This document shows, in pieces, positions 36,241 through 45,489 of a stretch of 64,000 bases of DNA. A model generated the notes under the pieces. The model did no database searches. It saw only the letters and a list, made by a program, of their open reading frames with translations, and was not told the origin of the DNA. A program made the position numbers and the translations under genes. This DNA is from an uncultured Muribaculaceae bacterium (GTDB taxonomy: Bacteria > Bacteroidota > Bacteroidia > Bacteroidales > Muribaculaceae), in contig CAJUCW010000003.1 of assembly GCA_910585275.1 (NCBI GenBank), positions 94,729 through 158,728 on the forward strand, in the 5' to 3' direction. Position 1 is the first letter of the stretch; each line of letters opens with the position of its first letter.

Positions 36241-37260
36241 ATGGGAATATTTTCATTTACGCAGGAAATTGCAATGGACTTGGGCACAGCCAATTCCATC
36301 ATAATACACAACGATAAAATCGTGGTCGATGAGCCATCTGTAGTGGCCATCGAGAATAAAACCGACAAGCTCCTCGCCGTAGGTAGCACCGCCCATCTTA
36401 TGGAAGGTAAAGAGCCTCCCGGCATTCGGACCATACGCCCACTTCGTGATGGAGTCATCGCCGATTTCAATGCCGCCGAGCAAATGATTCGCGGCATGGT
36501 TAAGATGGTAAGTTCGAAACGCCGTTGGTTCTCTCCGTCATTGAGGATGGTGGTTTGCATCCCCTCCGGTTCTACCGAAGTAGAAATCCGCGCCGTCAGG
36601 GACTCATCTGAACATGCAGGAGGCCGTGATGTTTATATGATTTATGAACCCATGGCCGCCGCTCTCGGCATCGGTCTTGATGTAGAGGCGCCCGAAGGCA
36701 ACATGATTGTAGATATAGGCGGAGGAAGCACCGAGATTGCAGTCATTTCCCTTGGAGGAATAGTCAGCAATAAGAGCATCCGCCTTGCCGGCAACGACCT
36801 CACGGCCGATATCCAGGAACATATGGGCCGGGTACACAACCTTAAGGTCGGCGCAACAATGGCGGAACAAATCAAAATCAACGTAGGCTCCGCCCTACCC
36901 GTGCTCGACAATCCGCCGGAACCGTTTATAGTTTGCGGGCCCAACAGGATGTCGGCCCTTCCGATGGAGGTTCCGGTAACATACGAAGAAATTTCCCATT
37001 GCATTGACAAATCTATTTCGAGGATGGAAGCGGCAATTCTTGCCGCCCTCGAAGAGACTCCACCGGAACTATATGCCGACATCGTACGCAACGGCATTTA
37101 TCTTGCTGGCGGCGGAGCATTGCTCAAGGGTCTTGCAAAGCGATTTACCGACAAAATCAGAATTGAATTCAAAATTGCCGAAGACCCGTTACACGCTGTT
37201 GCAAAAGGCACCGGTGTTGCTCTCAAGAACATCAATAAATTTTCGTTCCTTATCCGATGA
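36241..37260 (+). CDS. mreB: Rod shape-determining protein MreB
   Basis: 339 residues. Actin-like ATPase that forms membrane filaments guiding lateral cell-wall synthesis. The phosphate-1 motif DLGTANSIIIHNDKIV, the Mre-type block YEPMAAALGIGLDV, phosphate-2 VDIGGGSTEIAVISLGG and the adenosine motif YLAGGGALLKGL are intact. It opens the operon mreB-mreC-mreD-mrdA-rodA. Confidence 0.97.
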   Translation: MGIFSFTQEIAMDLGTANSIIIHNDKIVVDEPSVVAIENKTDKLLAVGSTAHLMEGKEPPGIRTIRPLRDGVIADFNAAEQMIRGMVKMVSSKRRWFSPSLRMVVCIPSGSTEVEIRAVRDSSEHAGGRDVYMIYEPMAAALGIGLDVEAPEGNMIVDIGGGSTEIAVISLGGIVSNKSIRLAGNDLTADIQEHMGRVHNLKVGATMAEQIKINVGSALPVLDNPPEPFIVCGPNRMSALPMEVPVTYEEISHCIDKSISRMEAAILAALEETPPELYADIVRNGIYLAGGGALLKGLAKRFTDKIRIEFKIAEDPLHAVAKGTGVALKNINKFSFLIR

Positions 37261-37364
37261 GCCCTCTCTTGATGGAGGAGTCAGTCACACACGCCGCTGT
37301 CCATCCCGGATAGCGGCTTTAATAGTGTGTATTGAAACACGACACGCTTTAAAAATATCTCAAA

Positions 37365-38213
37365 GTGAGAAATCTGCTTAACTTTTTTATAAAATATGGC
37401 ACATGGTTCCTATTTATGTTCTATGTGATTATTAGCTGCATCTTGTTGTTCAGCCATAATTCTTATCAGCAATCGGTTTATCTCACTTCTGCAAATGCCG
37501 TGACATCTTCCGTTTACGGAACCACATCACAAGTTACCGGATATTTCCACCTCCGCGCCATTAATGAAAGTCTTCAGGAGAGCAACGCCATGCTTGAAAA
37601 TGAAGTGTTGAATCTGCGTCACCAACTTGACGAATGCAAAACTATATTGCCTGATTCAACACAAGGAACCAGATTTATAAATAGATTCAATTACATCCCG
37701 GCGACTGTCATAAACAACAGCGTTAGACATCCTCGCAATTATTTCTCGATAAACAGGGGGGCTAACGACGGAGTGAAAGTCGGAATGGGAGTTGTTGACC
37801 AAAACGGTGTGGCTGGCATTGTGAACGTGGTCGGGCCTCACACTTCAAGGGTTATTTCATTGCTTAATGCAACCCAACATTTTTCAGTGAAATTAAAAAA
37901 CACACATTTTATCGGCAGCCTCAATTGGAAAGGACACGATCCGGCCATCGCCTACATGGAAGAGGTGCCGCGACATGCAGTTTTTCACGCAGGCGACACG
38001 GTTGTGACAAGTGGATATTCCACGACTTTTCCGGAAGACATTCCGGTTGGTGTCGTCATGAACAGAATAAAAGGCGCCGACGATAATTTCTACATTCTTA
38101 AAGTAAAATTGAATTCCGATTTCAAAGCATTGAGCACCGTCAGGGTCATTATCGATGAATACAAATCCGAACTTGATTCTTTACAGAATTTTGATATAAC
38201 GTCTGATAAATAA
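37365..38213 (+). CDS. mreC: Rod shape-determining protein MreC
   Basis: 282 residues, starting at GTG. One N-terminal transmembrane helix (about 8-28) is followed by a coiled coil (about 65-90, ESNAMLENEVLNLRHQL) and the beta-rich periplasmic domain (NRGANDGVKVGMGVVDQNGVAGIV, GDTVVTSGYSTTFPEDIPVG). It links MreB to PBP2 in the elongasome. A 104-base spacer after mreB shows no terminator. Confidence 0.93.
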   Translation: MRNLLNFFIKYGTWFLFMFYVIISCILLFSHNSYQQSVYLTSANAVTSSVYGTTSQVTGYFHLRAINESLQESNAMLENEVLNLRHQLDECKTILPDSTQGTRFINRFNYIPATVINNSVRHPRNYFSINRGANDGVKVGMGVVDQNGVAGIVNVVGPHTSRVISLLNATQHFSVKLKNTHFIGSLNWKGHDPAIAYMEEVPRHAVFHAGDTVVTSGYSTTFPEDIPVGVVMNRIKGADDNFYILKVKLNSDFKALSTVRVIIDEYKSELDSLQNFDITSDK

Positions 38214-38228
38214 TTACAGAAAAGCAAA

Positions 38229-38738
38229 ATGAATAAAGAGATATTTAAATTTACGGTTCTTTTTATCCTGATATTACTCATTCAGGTCTTAATCTGCAAC
38301 CATATCTCACTTTTCAACGTGGCAATTCCAATCGTGTTCATATATTTTATCATACGTCTTCCCATTGCCATGGGAAAAGGTTGGCTATTCACTCTTTCTT
38401 TTCTGATTGGGCTTTGCGTGGATATCTGCTCTGACACTCCCGGGGTTAATTCTTTGGCCTCCACATTGCTGGCAGCTTTTAAACGCCCCATCTATTATGC
38501 CTACGTACAGAGAGACGATAAGACAAAAAATTTGATTCCATCTATCTCTTCTCTTGGAGTAGCCACATATTGCAAATTCCTTGTCACCATAGTTGGCGTG
38601 TATTGCCTCATGGCGTTTACTATAGAATATTTTAACTTTGCCGACGTTAAGGAAATAGTGATATTGTCAGCGGCAAGCTGCGCTTTCACATTCATTATTT
38701 TATTAGCTATTGACTGTTTAATTATCAGAAAATCGTGA
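38229..38738 (+). CDS. mreD: Rod shape-determining protein MreD
   Basis: 169 residues with five or six hydrophobic segments. It lacks strong motifs, but its size, topology (LPIAMGKGWLFTLSFLIGLCVDICSDTPG) and position between mreC and mrdA identify it as the membrane partner of MreC. Its stop overlaps the GTG start of mrdA by four bases, which suggests translational coupling. Confidence 0.88.
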   Translation: MNKEIFKFTVLFILILLIQVLICNHISLFNVAIPIVFIYFIIRLPIAMGKGWLFTLSFLIGLCVDICSDTPGVNSLASTLLAAFKRPIYYAYVQRDDKTKNLIPSISSLGVATYCKFLVTIVGVYCLMAFTIEYFNFADVKEIVILSAASCAFTFIILLAIDCLIIRKS

Positions 38739-40588
38739 GTAAAGACTATAAGTTGGCAAAACGCAGATATGTAATCGGGGGATTTATCTGCCTTATAGTC
38801 GTCATATACCTTTTCAGGCTTTTCAGTCTTCAGGTAGGCGACGACAAATATAAGGAAAACGCAGAAAGCAACGCATTTTTAAGACGCGTCATTTATCCGG
38901 CAAGAGGACTGATATATGACCGGGAAGGCAGACTTATCGTGTTCAATCAGCCTGCCTACGACGTAATGATAATCCCGAAAGACGTAGGAAATTTTGATAC
39001 GGTAGCGCTTTGCAACACTTTAAACATAACCAAAGAACAGCTTCAGGAGAAGTGGACGGAAATGAAGAATCCGAAAAAGAATCCCGGATATTCTGCCTAT
39101 ACCCCTCAGAAACTGATTTCCCACCTCTCTCCTGAAGATTACGGACGCTTACAGGAAAAGCTTTATCTTTTCCCCGGTTTTTTCATCCAGACAAGAACCG
39201 TGAGGCAGTATAATTATGCTGCAGGCTCAAATATTTTGGGTAATATAAGGGAAGTATCAGCCACCGATGTAGAACGCGACAGGTATTACCGTTCGGGCGA
39301 CTACACCGGCGACCTCGGCGTAGAAAAAAGCTATGAAAAGCATCTTAGAGGTGTCAAAGGGGTTGAAATCCTTATGAAGGATGCCTACGGACGAATAAAG
39401 GGGAAATATGAAAACGGCATCCATGACGTCGCTCCTCTTTCCGGAAGGAATCTCACCCTCTCCATAGATATGGAGCTTCAGGAATATGGCGAACGCCTTA
39501 TGGCTAATAAAATCGGCGCCATCGTAGCCATCGAACCCTCCACTGGAGAGATTCTCGCCCTTGTGTCGTCTCCCAACTACGACCCCTCCCTTCTTGTTGG
39601 TAAAGAACGAGGAAAAAACTATGCCGACCTTGTAAGGAACCCTTATAAACCACTTTACGACCGCGCATTGCAGGGCGCATACCCTCCGGGTTCTACTTTC
39701 AAACCCACCCAAGGACTCATTTTTCTCCAAGAAGGCATTGTGACAACTTCGACTCAATATCCGTGTTATCATGGCTATATCAATCGTATCCGGGTAGGAT
39801 GTCATGGACATGGCTCCCCTATCGCTATCAAACCGGCCTTGCAGACGTCTTGCAATGCATATTTCTGTTGGGGATTGAAAAACATGATTGACAAACGTGG
39901 CACGAAACCATACGACCAGCTCACAAAGTGGAAGGACTATCTTGTCGAAATGGGCTATGGCTACCGGCTTGGTGTTGACCTCCCCTCAGAGAGCCGTGGC
40001 TTTATCCCTAATTCCGATTACTACTCCAATTCTTTCAGAGGGTCTAAATGGAGTGCGAATTCAATCATCTCGATTGCAATCGGCCAAGGCGAGGTGCTTG
40101 CAACCCCACTTCAGATAGCCAACCTTTGCGCCACCATCGCGAACAGAGGACATTTCTATACCCCTCATATCGTAAAAGCGGTCGCAGACACGGTGATAGA
40201 TGGCAAGTATCGTGAAAAGCACGCTCCAAGTATCAAGAAGGAATACTATGAAGTAGTGGCGGAAGGTATGAGAATGGCAGTGTTGGGCGGCACTTGCCGC
40301 ACAGCCAACCTTCCCGGCATCGAGGTCTGCGGCAAGACGGGCACCGCTCAGAACCCTCATGGAAAAGACCATTCCGCTTTTATGGGTTTCGCACCATATC
40401 ATAATCCGAAGATTGCCATTGCCGTGTATGTGGAAAACGCCGGATTCGGCGCCACATTCGGAGTGCCTATCGGCAGCCTTATGATGGAAAAATATCTTAC
40501 GGGTAAAATCAGCGAAACTCGAAAAGGATTGGAAGAAAGAATGTTTAACTCTAACACAATCATAAGTAGTGGGGTCAAATCGCACTGA
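38735..40588 (+). CDS. mrdA: Penicillin-binding protein 2 (elongasome transpeptidase)
   Basis: 617 residues starting at GTG. One N-terminal membrane helix (about 8-30) and the pedestal domain (RRVIYPARGLIYDREGR) precede the transpeptidase domain: active-site Ser in PGSTFK, SCN in QTSCNAYF, and KTGTAQ. It crosslinks peptidoglycan during rod elongation together with RodA, whose gene overlaps its 3' end by 20 bases. Confidence 0.95.
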   Translation: MSKDYKLAKRRYVIGGFICLIVVIYLFRLFSLQVGDDKYKENAESNAFLRRVIYPARGLIYDREGRLIVFNQPAYDVMIIPKDVGNFDTVALCNTLNITKEQLQEKWTEMKNPKKNPGYSAYTPQKLISHLSPEDYGRLQEKLYLFPGFFIQTRTVRQYNYAAGSNILGNIREVSATDVERDRYYRSGDYTGDLGVEKSYEKHLRGVKGVEILMKDAYGRIKGKYENGIHDVAPLSGRNLTLSIDMELQEYGERLMANKIGAIVAIEPSTGEILALVSSPNYDPSLLVGKERGKNYADLVRNPYKPLYDRALQGAYPPGSTFKPTQGLIFLQEGIVTTSTQYPCYHGYINRIRVGCHGHGSPIAIKPALQTSCNAYFCWGLKNMIDKRGTKPYDQLTKWKDYLVEMGYGYRLGVDLPSESRGFIPNSDYYSNSFRGSKWSANSIISIAIGQGEVLATPLQIANLCATIANRGHFYTPHIVKAVADTVIDGKYREKHAPSIKKEYYEVVAEGMRMAVLGGTCRTANLPGIEVCGKTGTAQNPHGKDHSAFMGFAPYHNPKIAIAVYVENAGFGATFGVPIGSLMMEKYLTGKISETRKGLEERMFNSNTIISSGVKSH

Positions 40589-42038
40589 AGCCAACGTCTC
40601 CGTTTTCCGGTCGCTCGACTGGTTTACGATTATATTATATATCCTGCTTGTATCGGCGGGAGCGGTGAGCATATATGCAGCAAGCTATGATTTCGACAAT
40701 GCAAGCATGTTTGATTTTGCCGAATTTTCAGGTAAACAATTCCTATGGATAGGGCTTTCCCTTTTTATCGGATGCATCATATTGTTGCTTGATTATAGGA
40801 TTTATGAAGCCTACGCCTATCCGATATATGGGGTGGTAATCCTCATTCTGATAGCCACCATTTTTCTGGCTCCGGATATAAAAGGGTCGCGTTCGTGGCT
40901 TGTGTTCGGGCCGATAAGCCTCCAACCGGCGGAATTCGGGAAATTTGCCACAGCGCTTGCGCTTGCCAAGCTATTCGATTCCTATAATTTTGCATTAAAC
41001 ACAAAGATAAGCAATTATTTCAGGGCACTTATAATCATATTCCTCCCGATATGCCTTATTCTGCTGCAACGCGAAACCGGCAGCGCCCTCGTTTACACTT
41101 CTCTGATCTTCGTGCTCTATCGTGAAGGTATGAGTGGGCTGGTGCTTTTCTCTGTGTTTTGCGCAGTGCTTTATTTTGTCGTGGCGGTAAAATTCACAAC
41201 GCCCCTTGTAATGGGGATTCCTGCCGGAGAGTTTTCCGTATTTGTAATAATCCTTGTGATATACGCGGCTATGTTGCTGCTTTATTGCCGCGACTTTATA
41301 ATTGCAAGAAATGTGATTATAGGATTCATCGCATCCGGATTATTGGCGGCTTTGCTTTGGGTGTGCGGACTGCATATAAACGGTCTTGTCTTTTTCCTTG
41401 TGGTGCTCGGACTTGCAATTGCCTACACTCTTTTGGCAATGTTTCATCACAGAATCGAAAAATTCCTTGTGACGGTGGCTTTCGCCGTCGTGTCGGTCCT
41501 TTTCCTGTTTTCAGTCAACTACGTGTTTGGGAATGTGCTTGAACCTCATCAGCAACTTCGAATAAAGGTAGCCCTCGGCATTGAAGAGGATCTTCGTGGA
41601 GCCGGATACAATGTCAACCAATCGAAGATAGCCATAGGGTCTGGAGGTCTTACAGGAAAGGGATTTCTCAATGGCACGCAGACGAAATTAAAATACGTTC
41701 CGGAACAGCATACCGATTTTATATTCTGCACCATTGGCGAAGAGGAGGGGTTTGCAGGGTCTGCCACAGTACTTGTTTTGTTCCTTGCCTTGATTCTCCG
41801 GTTAATTCATATTGCGGAACGACAACGGAAACCATTCGGCAGAGTATATTCTTATTGCGTGGTTTCATTTCTGATATTCCATTTATGCATCAATATCGGG
41901 ATGGTTATCGGCCTTTGTCCGGTAATCGGGATTCCTCTTCCATTTTTCAGCTACGGAGGGTCGGCACTTTGGGGCTTCACCATCCTTCTTTTCATACTTC
42001 TCCGTATTGATGCATCGAGAAAGGAACGTCGCGACTGA
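40569..42038 (+). CDS. rodA: Peptidoglycan glycosyltransferase RodA
   Basis: 489 residues starting at GTG inside the end of mrdA. A SEDS-family protein with about ten membrane helices, longer than the usual 370-420 because of extra loops or helices in the middle (about 215-300). Conserved blocks include GSRSWLVFGPISLQPAEFGK, a long loop with YNVNQSKIAIGSGGLTGKGF and PEQHTDFIF, and IPLPFFSYGGSALWGFT. It polymerises lipid II with PBP2 as partner. Confidence 0.94.
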   Translation: MGSNRTEANVSVFRSLDWFTIILYILLVSAGAVSIYAASYDFDNASMFDFAEFSGKQFLWIGLSLFIGCIILLLDYRIYEAYAYPIYGVVILILIATIFLAPDIKGSRSWLVFGPISLQPAEFGKFATALALAKLFDSYNFALNTKISNYFRALIIIFLPICLILLQRETGSALVYTSLIFVLYREGMSGLVLFSVFCAVLYFVVAVKFTTPLVMGIPAGEFSVFVIILVIYAAMLLLYCRDFIIARNVIIGFIASGLLAALLWVCGLHINGLVFFLVVLGLAIAYTLLAMFHHRIEKFLVTVAFAVVSVLFLFSVNYVFGNVLEPHQQLRIKVALGIEEDLRGAGYNVNQSKIAIGSGGLTGKGFLNGTQTKLKYVPEQHTDFIFCTIGEEEGFAGSATVLVLFLALILRLIHIAERQRKPFGRVYSYCVVSFLIFHLCINIGMVIGLCPVIGIPLPFFSYGGSALWGFTILLFILLRIDASRKERRD

Positions 42039-42043
42039 TATTT

Positions 42044-42079
42044 AGAGCGCGTCGTACATTTGTACGACGCGCTCTTATA
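42044..42079. terminator. Terminator of the mre-rod operon
   Basis: AGAGCGCGTCGTACA (42044-42058) pairs perfectly with TGTACGACGCGCTCT (42061-42075), a 15-bp stem with a 2-base loop and an AT-rich tail. Confidence 0.8.
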
Positions 42080-42156
42080 ATAAAAGAGCCATTTTATTTG
42101 TTATAAATATAGAGTGCCTGTATTAGACATTCATAACCCAAATAAAATAATTAAAC

Positions 42157-42522
42157 ATGGCAAACAAACGTGAATTCAAGAAATATGTGGAAGCAATCGG
42201 AGCTTCGGCATGCGACGCTATGATGGCTACCTATTACAATGTAGAGGGTGCCGACAAAGAAGCAATCGTCAATTCCATAAAGATGGTGCTCGGTGCCGTA
42301 GGTTCTGCACGTTCCAACGCCAATGTCACTTTCGACAAAGGTGTAAAAGCTTTCGATTCTCTCGAAGATTACTGCAAAGCCAAAAAAGAGTTCTATTCGA
42401 AAATGTTTGTCAAAATCAACGATGATTTTGCAAAGGAGATCGACGAGGCGCTTAAGGTGTTCAACGGCGCTATCCCACAGGCTGTAAAAGATTCATACAA
42501 AAAGGCAGTTACTGCAGAGTAA
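42157..42522 (+). CDS. Small conserved cytoplasmic protein of unknown function
   Basis: 121 residues, soluble and mostly helical (MANKREFKKYVEAIGASACDAMM at the start, a lysine-rich end). It has no signal peptide and no recognisable motif. It has a clean start after an AT-rich region, and the acyltransferase gene starts 23 bases downstream, so they may share a transcript. Confidence 0.75.
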   Translation: MANKREFKKYVEAIGASACDAMMATYYNVEGADKEAIVNSIKMVLGAVGSARSNANVTFDKGVKAFDSLEDYCKAKKEFYSKMFVKINDDFAKEIDEALKVFNGAIPQAVKDSYKKAVTAE

Positions 42523-42545
42523 CACCAAAATATTAAGAGAAGGTC

Positions 42546-43091
42546 GTGAATCTCTGGAAAGAAATATTGAAGTGGAGCGGATGGACGGTTGAAATCACAG
42601 CCCCACGTCGTGACAAATGTGTCATTTGCGTTGCACCTCATACTTCCAACTGGGATTTTATACTTGGTCTTTTCGCATATAAATCATTGGGAAGGGAAGC
42701 CAATTTCTTGATGAAGGAATTTTGGTTTTTCTTCCCATTGAAATATCTCCTGACCGCCCTTGGAGGTATTCCCGTGAGACGTAAAAACAAACAAGGGTCG
42801 CTCACTGAAAGCGTCATCGAGATGTTTCACAAGCGTCCCTACGTCAATCTTGCCGTCACACCTGAAGGCACAAGAAGCCTGACCGACAAATGGCATACAG
42901 GATTTCTCTATATTGCTAAAGGAGCCGGCGTTCCCGTCCAACTTGGTGTTATCGACTATTCCACCAGACACATAATCATTAAGGAAGAGTATATCCCCAC
43001 GGGCGATGTAGAGAAAGACCTTGCCTACATTCGGAAGTATTATTCAGGATTTGCCAACGCTGCGAAGTTTCCTGATAAATTTAAAGCTTGA
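42546..43091 (+). CDS. Lysophospholipid acyltransferase (PlsC-like)
   Basis: 181 residues starting at GTG. The HX4D catalytic motif is APHTSNWDF (about 31-37), followed by the substrate block GGIPVRRKN and TPEGTRS. It transfers an acyl chain to lysophosphatidic acid or a similar acceptor at the inner membrane. It is shorter than E. coli PlsC and lacks an obvious N-terminal membrane helix, so it could be one of the diverged acyltransferases of Bacteroidetes. Confidence 0.88.
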   Translation: MNLWKEILKWSGWTVEITAPRRDKCVICVAPHTSNWDFILGLFAYKSLGREANFLMKEFWFFFPLKYLLTALGGIPVRRKNKQGSLTESVIEMFHKRPYVNLAVTPEGTRSLTDKWHTGFLYIAKGAGVPVQLGVIDYSTRHIIIKEEYIPTGDVEKDLAYIRKYYSGFANAAKFPDKFKA

Positions 43092-43094
43092 CAA

Positions 43095-43880
43095 GTGATA
43101 ACACATAATCTTAACATCTGTCTTCTTCCCATGGAAATTATGTGGGAAGACAAAGGGAGCAATATCTTTACTCTTGAAAATGCGCTGAAAGCCATCCACC
43201 CCGACACGGAACTTGTGCTGCTCCCCGAAACATTTTCTACCGGATTCCCTTCAGGAGAGAATAAAGAACATGTAAGAGCCCTGTCGGAACGAAATACGGG
43301 GGAAACGATTGAACGTATTAAAACACTTGCGTATAAGTACAATGTAGCAATCGCCGGCACATTCATAGCCGACACCGGGGGATTACTTTTCAACCGAGCT
43401 TTTTTCATAGAGCCTACCGGTGACGAATATTTTGCCGACAAGCGTCATCTTTTTACTATGGCAGGAGAAGACAAAGTCTTTTCAAAGGGAGACTCGCGAC
43501 TTTTCGTACGCTATCGGGGATGGAACATTGCAATGGTTGTTTGTTACGATATCCGTTTCCCTGCATGGTGCCGGAATATCAACAACCAATACGACTTGCT
43601 GCTCGTTGCGGCAAACTGGCCTGAAGTGCGTATCGATGCATGGAAGAAACTTCTGCCGGCGAGGGCTATCGAAAACCTTTCATATGTAGCAGCCGTAGAT
43701 TGCATGGGGATAGATAAGAATGGTTTCAAGTATGATGGAAGTTCTTTTATCTTTGATTTTAAAGGCAACGACGTCTCGGTCAGAGATGAAAAAAACAGAT
43801 TCGTATATGCTTCCCTTTCACGCAACAAACTCGATTCCTTCCGCGAAAAATTTCCTGCATGGCGCGATGCAGATATTTAA
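43095..43880 (+). CDS. Nitrilase-family amidase (YafV / omega-amidase type)
   Basis: 261 residues starting at GTG three bases after the acyltransferase stop. The Glu-Lys-Cys triad is visible: Glu45 in LLPETFSTGF, Lys in DKRHLFTMAGEDK, and Cys in VVCYDIRFPAWCRN. ANWPEVR and the final SLSRNKLDSFREKFPAWRD are family blocks. YafV-type enzymes hydrolyse alpha-ketoglutaramate and related omega-amides as metabolite repair. Confidence 0.88.
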   Translation: MITHNLNICLLPMEIMWEDKGSNIFTLENALKAIHPDTELVLLPETFSTGFPSGENKEHVRALSERNTGETIERIKTLAYKYNVAIAGTFIADTGGLLFNRAFFIEPTGDEYFADKRHLFTMAGEDKVFSKGDSRLFVRYRGWNIAMVVCYDIRFPAWCRNINNQYDLLLVAANWPEVRIDAWKKLLPARAIENLSYVAAVDCMGIDKNGFKYDGSSFIFDFKGNDVSVRDEKNRFVYASLSRNKLDSFREKFPAWRDADI

Positions 43881-43893
43881 TGAACAAAAAAAC

Positions 43894-43932
43894 AAGAGGG
43901 TGTATCAAAATTTCATTTTGATACACCCTCTT
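43894..43932. terminator. Bidirectional terminator between the amidase and porin genes
   Basis: AAGAGGGTGTATCAAAAT (43894-43911) and its perfect complement (43915-43932) enclose three bases; A- and T-rich flanks lie on both sides. Confidence 0.9.
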
Positions 43933-43961
43933 TCCAAGTAGTTGAGATAGGATTGACTCTT

Positions 43962-45149
43962 TCAGAATTTAAACTGGATTCGGGCCTGGATGATGTTCAC
44001 ATGACGGTCGTGCATTACTGCGCTGTTTCTTACATCGGTATATGAATAGCGAAGTCTCGCAATGATATATTTGTTAATGTAATAATTCAAAGTCAGCGAA
44101 TAGTCGTTGGTGATGCCGCCCATTATATTGGCCTTCGAACACGAGCCGTTGGTATAGTTATACCCTACTACGAATTCAAGCGTCTTGGGTCCCGGTGTGG
44201 CCAGTCCGGCGTCTGCGTGAGAGTATCCGTAAGAGCTGTCGCCTATAAGGAGGCCTCTGACTATACCGTAAACACCTTGCGCCGTATATGAGGGAAGACC
44301 GTCCTTTCGATTCACGTTCATATAATAATATTGGCCTTCGAGGGCGAATCTGTCTTTCGACAAGAGCAGTTCGGGAGAGAGTTTCACCATACCTCTTGCA
44401 TTGTCAACATTGGCACCCAACATGCTCACTTTGTCAACTCTTGTCGGAAAAGTGGCGCTGAAATCAAAGAATCCCGGAGAAACAACAGGTTTTCCATCAA
44501 CTTCCTCTTTTTCATGCATGGCCGTCTGGTACCAGCCTGACATTCCGACCTGTACAACCTGCCCAACTTCGTGATACGGACGCCACACAAGGCGTGTCGT
44601 GCCACCTACGCTGACTTTTCCGTAGTCGCTCGCCGGGGTTGTTATATTGGTTCCGCACAATGCGCTGACGCCTGCAAAGAAGTCTCCCTTGTCATATACA
44701 TATTGTATTCCAAGGTTCCTCGCTGTTCCGGCAAAATATGTATCGGTGGTTGGTGCTTCCATCTGCGGCTTCATTGAACTCGACGTGGCAGCCTGTAGTC
44801 CGAACTGATGCACGAAGTAACCCGCCTTTATCAAGTTGTGGTCGTTGAAACTATATTGGATGAAAACATCTTTCATACTTAATTTCCCGAATCCGTAACC
44901 CACGTCAATTTTTGCCATCCAATTTCCATAGGTTGCTTTTCCTCCGAGTCTTACATCGGGTATGGCCACTCCGTCGGCGAATCCGTCGCCATCAGGAAAA
45001 TAAAGTGCGCCGTCCGTCAAAATTCTACCGGCAGGAGTAAATTTGAACTTCGGACCTTCTGAATCATCGTCCTGTGCCATGACAGGTTGAACCAATCCTG
45101 TTGTCGCCATTATAGCTGCAATGAGCGATATGTTTCGTATGTTTCTCAT
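43962..45149 (-). CDS. Outer-membrane porin of the OprP/OprO (phosphate-selective) type
   Basis: 395 residues from MRNIRNISLIAAIMATTGLV, a signal peptide cut near AQDDD; an earlier start at 45188 is possible. The mature protein is beta-rich with alternating aromatic strands and ends in QARIQFKF, with the terminal Phe expected of outer-membrane barrels. KATYGNWMAKIDVGYGFGKLSMKDVFIQYSF and IKAGYFVHQFGL resemble Bacteroidales 'porin O and P' proteins. The divergent neighbour is a secreted phosphatase, which is consistent with phosphate or phosphoester uptake. Confidence 0.8.
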   Translation of the reverse strand: MRNIRNISLIAAIMATTGLVQPVMAQDDDSEGPKFKFTPAGRILTDGALYFPDGDGFADGVAIPDVRLGGKATYGNWMAKIDVGYGFGKLSMKDVFIQYSFNDHNLIKAGYFVHQFGLQAATSSSMKPQMEAPTTDTYFAGTARNLGIQYVYDKGDFFAGVSALCGTNITTPASDYGKVSVGGTTRLVWRPYHEVGQVVQVGMSGWYQTAMHEKEEVDGKPVVSPGFFDFSATFPTRVDKVSMLGANVDNARGMVKLSPELLLSKDRFALEGQYYYMNVNRKDGLPSYTAQGVYGIVRGLLIGDSSYGYSHADAGLATPGPKTLEFVVGYNYTNGSCSKANIMGGITNDYSLTLNYYINKYIIARLRYSYTDVRNSAVMHDRHVNIIQARIQFKF

Positions 45150-45231
45150 AGTGTTTAATTTTTTTAGGTGGAAAGGGCTGGCGGTCATACAACCTCACTG
45201 ACCCTCAAGTTTAGTTGGAAGAATGAAAAGG

Positions 45232-45247
45232 TGTTTATAAATGTTGT
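45232..45247 (+). repeat. 16-bp direct repeat, copy 1 (candidate operator)
   Basis: TGTTTATAAATGTTGT, repeated exactly at 45378-45393. This copy lies 83 bases upstream of the porin start. Confidence 0.6.
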
Positions 45248-45377
45248 GTCTTGTTAACGTTTCTATCGTTTTATATGTTCACATCATGATAAAAAATAAA
45301 GTGTAAAAGCACGAATTTCCGGCAAATCAAAAATCATGTGAACCATGGCTGACTTCATATGTTTATATATTGGAATT

Positions 45378-45393
45378 TGTTTATAAATGTTGT
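45378..45393 (+). repeat. 16-bp direct repeat, copy 2 (candidate operator)
   Basis: This copy of TGTTTATAAATGTTGT lies 97 bases upstream of the phosphatase start. The two copies are 146 bp apart in the 340-base divergent intergenic region, which shows no other feature. Confidence 0.6.
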
Positions 45394-45489
45394 AATTCCT
45401 AAACAAGTTGAAAAAGCTTTATTATCAAACAACAATTCTGAATCGCATGCTCAAGACCGCTTGCGAAAAGAATAAAACCTGATTATTTT

